A stretch of DNA of 7,987 nt from Parcubacteria group bacterium RIFCSPHIGHO2_01_FULL_47_10b (GTDB taxonomy: Bacteria; Patescibacteriota; Minisyncoccia; 2-01-FULL-47-10): assembly GCA_001824325.1 (NCBI GenBank), contig MHXC01000027.1:4295-12281 (forward strand), given 5' to 3'. Under the pieces are notes generated by a model. That model worked only from the letters and a program-made list of their open reading frames with translations, ran no database searches and was not told the DNA's origin. Positions 5,710-7,987 of the stretch are shown here, in pieces. The first letter of the stretch is position 1, and every line of letters starts with the position of its first letter. Made by a program: the position numbers and the translations under genes.

Positions 5710-6675
5710 CTATCCTGCGATAAAATTTTTTAAAAATGCTTGGTTAGAAAAATGAGAGTCGCTAAAGTTTTTTATACGGTGTTTTTTGAATAAGTCAAGC
5801 AGTTGCCGAACACCGTCGTCGATTGTATAGCTTGCTTTGAAGCCAAAGAACTTCTCAGCTTTATCCCAGGTCACTTTGTAGTTTCGAGCGTCCTGAAATG
5901 ATATATCGGTTCTCTCAATGACCAATTTAGGAAAACGTTTCTTTATTTGATCTGCAAGGTCGCTTATCGTAATATTGATGGCGCTCAGGTTAAATATTTC
6001 GGCATGCCGCAATGGATCAAATTCAATGCTCTGAACAATCGCCTTTGCGGCATCTCGGACATGAAGCAGCGGACGATACTGATCGCCGCCGAACACGCTA
6101 ATCGTACCCGCAGTAAACGCCTTCACCGTCATGAGATTTACGACCAGATCCATTCGTATCCGTGAGTACGTATCCGAAACGCCGAAGAGCGTGCCCAATC
6201 TGAAGATGACCGCATCGGAGTCGCGCAAATACTCTTCTGCTTTGAATTTTGTATGTGCATACAGGGAAATGGGATCGATCGGGGACGCTTCGCTCAAGAG
6301 CACGTCATTCTGCGCCCCGTAGACCGAACAGGTCGAGGTAAAAATTATTCGTTTGCGATACTGCGACGCGAGCCACCGGAGCATCTCCTGGTTGGTCTGA
6401 ATCGTCAAGATTTCATTCAGACTGCTCGCGCCGTCCCCGACGATCGCTGCAAGCCAGATAACGCAATCCGACCAGTCCAACTCCTCCTTTAGCCCGTCGT
6501 GATCAAGGATATCGCCATATACAAAATCTACCGGTTTTCGGTACGATTCTTCATACGTTAAATTGTCATACACTCGAAAGTCATATGCGCCGCTTTGCAT
6601 TAAGATGTCCGTCACTGCACCACCAATATACCCAGCGCCTCCGACAACAAGTATTTTCTTTTTTGACGAAGCCAT
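5710..6675 (-). CDS. Extended-SDR nucleotide-sugar epimerase/dehydratase
   Basis: A 321-residue NAD(P)-dependent sugar-nucleotide enzyme of the extended short-chain dehydrogenase family. The Rossmann nucleotide-binding loop GGAGYIGG is at 12-19, and GDILD (54-58) marks the adenine-side strand. The active site shows TSTCSVYG (113-120) and the YxxxK pair Tyr139/Lys143 in LYAHTK. QYRPLLHVRDAAKAI (199-213) is the usual substrate-domain signature. The reaction is epimerisation, dehydration or reduction at C4 of an NDP-sugar in the cytoplasm; which one cannot be read from the sequence. The C-terminus ends in an unusual NFSDSHFSNQAFLKNF extension. It starts four bases after the first GNAT and ends six bases before the RmlC-like gene, so the two enzymes probably work in sequence on one substrate. 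No clear Shine-Dalgarno precedes the ATG. Confidence 0.9.
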   Translation of the reverse strand: MASSKKKILVVGGAGYIGGAVTDILMQSGAYDFRVYDNLTYEESYRKPVDFVYGDILDHDGLKEELDWSDCVIWLAAIVGDGASSLNEILTIQTNQEMLRWLASQYRKRIIFTSTCSVYGAQNDVLLSEASPIDPISLYAHTKFKAEEYLRDSDAVIFRLGTLFGVSDTYSRIRMDLVVNLMTVKAFTAGTISVFGGDQYRPLLHVRDAAKAIVQSIEFDPLRHAEIFNLSAINITISDLADQIKKRFPKLVIERTDISFQDARNYKVTWDKAEKFFGFKASYTIDDGVRQLLDLFKKHRIKNFSDSHFSNQAFLKNFIAG

Positions 6676-6679
6676 GTAT

Positions 6680-7246
6680 TTAATCGTTTTTTTCGCTTAC
6701 TGAACGCCACTCATGTTCAAGAAGTGCCCACCGTGAATGGTCGACAAACCGGCCATCTATATTAAAGGCTTCGCGGGCGTAGCTTTCATGCATCCAGCCC
6801 AAACGTTCCAAGACCTCATTGAATTTCGGATGCGGCGTCTCTGCCCACAAACGATGTAGCCCGAGCGTATCAAACGCAAGCTGACTGATGAGCCTAACAG
6901 CTTCTTCGACATATCCCTCAGACCACGCCGATTGCTCACCAATCATGACTGAGACATGAGCCTTTTTGTTGAACTCATCAAGTGAATTGAGCGCAATGTT
7001 GCCGATATGCTGATTATCCGCAAGCACAATAATCGCACAATGCACATCATGCGTGAATTTGACGAGCTGCAAAAAATTATCCAACTCGTCGATAGTCACC
7101 GTACGAGCATGAAAACGCGTATACTTCTGTACCTCCGGATTATTCAGCCAGTCAAGGTAGCGCTGGTTCTTATCCAGGCTATGCAATCGCCGTAAATAAA
7201 TTCGTTCGCCTCGTACAAGGGGCCGATTTACATCATGTGTAGACAT
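6680..7246 (-). CDS. GNAT-family N-acetyltransferase-like protein, copy 1 (divergent CoA loop)
   Basis: A 188-residue GNAT protein collinear with the copy at 3989-4522: YLDWLNNPEVQKYT (30-43), HIGNIALNSLD (80-90), HVSVMIGE (97-104), LGLHRLWAETP (128-138), FNEVLERLGW (142-151), EAFNIDGRFVDH (159-170). The two share identical block order and much identity, so they are paralogues. Where copy 2 has HGKGYA in the acetyl-CoA pyrophosphate loop, this copy reads WSEGYV (108-113), losing the first glycine and the lysine. It may be a slower enzyme, use another acyl-CoA, or have changed role. Its likely target is an amino sugar of the glycan pathway, by context only. It starts 27 bases after the methyltransferase stop without a clear ribosome binding site and ends four bases before the SDR start. 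Confidence 0.85.
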   Translation of the reverse strand: MSTHDVNRPLVRGERIYLRRLHSLDKNQRYLDWLNNPEVQKYTRFHARTVTIDELDNFLQLVKFTHDVHCAIIVLADNQHIGNIALNSLDEFNKKAHVSVMIGEQSAWSEGYVEEAVRLISQLAFDTLGLHRLWAETPHPKFNEVLERLGWMHESYAREAFNIDGRFVDHSRWALLEHEWRSVSEKND

Positions 7247-7273
7247 ATATTATTCGCAAGCGTGCTCATAAGA

Positions 7274-7918
7274 TTAGGATGACTTCTTCTGCAAAATAAA
7301 CATTGATTCAATATTTTCGTTCGCCAAAAATTTATAATTTTTCTGTTTCATGAGTTCGAGATCAGGAAATTGTTCAGTGTATAATTTTGCATAATCACCC
7401 TTCCACAATGCGTCAGCGTTACCCCGGTAATCAAGCGGTATCAGTTTATCATTATAGGATTCATATCCCCAAATATATCTTCGTGAAACGCGGTGAATTT
7501 CTCCCATTACAACAGGCAGATCGCTTGGATGGATATGTATTAACACGCCCGACGTGAACACAAGATCAAAATATGCATCCTTGAATGGTAGATCAAAAGC
7601 GCTTCCTTTAATAATATTGATGCCATCGGTTAACTGCTTTGCTATGCGCACTGCGTCATCCTGTACCTCAATCCCATACAGAGTAGCATACCCCTGCTTT
7701 TGGAGAATGACCAGTTGATCCGCAGAATTACACCCCACTTCAAGAATCGTATCAATCTTTTTCCCGTTTAGGAATATCTCGTTCATTTTACTTCTTGAAA
7801 TGCCCCATGTCTTAATGTACAGATCATCCTTATCTTTCGGATTCTGCTGGTTTCGCTTTGTGTAGTCCTTGCCGAACTGAGACCGCCAGAATTGTTCCTG
7901 CTTCGTATAGTCCTTCAT
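7274..7918 (-). CDS. Pseudaminic-acid-biosynthesis-associated SAM methyltransferase
   Basis: A 214-residue class I SAM methyltransferase. Motif I is ILEVGCNSADQL (58-69), an acidic residue closes strand 2 at GIEV (82-85), SAFDLPF (106-112) contributes the adenine contact, and LVFTSGVLIHI (119-129) is motif IV. The opening QEQFWRSQFGKDYTKRN (7-23) and the later segment RGNADALWKGDYAKLY (165-180) are features I associate with the methylase family found next to pseudaminic acid genes (TIGR03587); this assignment is from memory. It probably methylates the nonulosonate or its precursor. The frame runs five codons further to a TTG at 7933, but the ATG at 7918 is preferred because a GAGG lies nine bases before it, inside that extension. 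It appears to be followed by the first GNAT after 27 bases. Confidence 0.87.
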   Translation of the reverse strand: MKDYTKQEQFWRSQFGKDYTKRNQQNPKDKDDLYIKTWGISRSKMNEIFLNGKKIDTILEVGCNSADQLVILQKQGYATLYGIEVQDDAVRIAKQLTDGINIIKGSAFDLPFKDAYFDLVFTSGVLIHIHPSDLPVVMGEIHRVSRRYIWGYESYNDKLIPLDYRGNADALWKGDYAKLYTEQFPDLELMKQKNYKFLANENIESMFILQKKSS

Positions 7919-7931
7919 GTCGTTAAACCTC
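7919..7931 (-). promoter_or_regulatory. Ribosome binding site fixing the methyltransferase start
   Basis: On the minus strand GAGG (7931-7928) stands nine bases before the ATG at 7918. It overlaps the upstream in-frame TTG codon at 7933, so the TTG is unlikely to be the start. This is one of only three clear Shine-Dalgarno sites among the genes here. Confidence 0.6.
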
Positions 7932-7939
7932 AAATATGC

Positions 7940-7987
7940 TTAATTTTTTATGACAAATTTCGGAGTGCTTATGAAATCAAACGACCG
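7940..7987 (-). CDS. Possible C-terminal tail of an upstream gene, cut by window edge
   Basis: From the right edge one minus-strand frame is open for fifteen codons, reading RSFDFISTPKFVIKN and ending in TAA at 7942-7940. The other two minus-strand frames meet stops within the first few codons. The stop lies 21 bases before the methyltransferase ATG, the spacing seen elsewhere in this block, which supports a preceding cotranscribed gene. The piece is too short to assign a product, and a short open frame could arise by chance. Confidence 0.4.
   Translation of the reverse strand, partial: RSFDFISTPKFVIKN

Noticed and set aside
7919..7933. TTG at 7933 as the methyltransferase start
   Set aside because: The extension contains the GAGG ribosome binding site for the ATG at 7918.
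1..7987. CRISPR array, tRNA, rRNA or insertion sequence
   Set aside because: No regularly spaced long repeats, no cloverleaf-like or rRNA-like stretches and no transposase were seen; nearly all sequence is accounted for by protein genes.

Overview
The window is a single-direction block: every supported gene lies on the minus strand, so transcription runs from the right edge to the left. It is a bacterial surface-glycan gene cluster built around a nonulosonic (sialic-acid-like, probably pseudaminic-type) sugar. Three genes end in TAG, three in TGA and the others in TAA, so the standard bacterial code applies. Shine-Dalgarno use is mixed: clear before the methyltransferase, the RmlC-like gene and the synthase, weak or absent before the others. 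Compact spacing, small proteins and an excisionase-type HTH protein would fit a candidate-phylum or environmental bacterium, but the sequence does not fix the taxon.

Layout in transcription order (right to left). A possible C-terminal tail of an unidentified gene lies at 7987-7940. It is followed by a tight run of six genes: a SAM methyltransferase of the type seen beside pseudaminic acid genes (7918-7274), a GNAT acetyltransferase (7246-6680), an extended-SDR nucleotide-sugar epimerase/dehydratase (6675-5710), a short RmlC-like sugar epimerase/cupin (5703-5242), a CMP-nonulosonate cytidylyltransferase (5210-4524), and a second, paralogous GNAT (4522-3989). Gaps within this run are 1 to 31 bases. 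The only sizeable intergenic stretch (3814-3988) follows; it holds a candidate promoter and three copies of a 10-bp-phased repeat. Next come a small HTH protein (3813-3565), a class II glutamine-dependent asparagine synthetase homologue (3542-1689), a 20-codon ORF overlapping its stop (1692-1630), a YdcF/DUF218 protein (1602-994), and the N-terminal 312 codons of a NeuB/PseI-family synthase cut by the left edge (938-1). No gene-free stretch exceeds 300 bases.

Working together: the synthase would condense a six-carbon amino sugar with phosphoenolpyruvate to give a nine-carbon acid, and the cytidylyltransferase would activate it as CMP-sugar. The two GNATs, the methyltransferase and perhaps the AsnB homologue could decorate the sugar with acyl, methyl or amide groups. 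The SDR plus RmlC-like pair suggests a further nucleotide sugar made alongside. Dedicated PseB, PseC and PseG homologues are not in the window.

Points most worth a second look: a His-to-Asn change at a metal-ligand position of the synthase; an in-frame upstream extension of the DUF218 gene interrupted by one TAG; the phased repeats before the HTH gene; and the divergent acetyl-CoA loop in one of the two GNAT paralogues.
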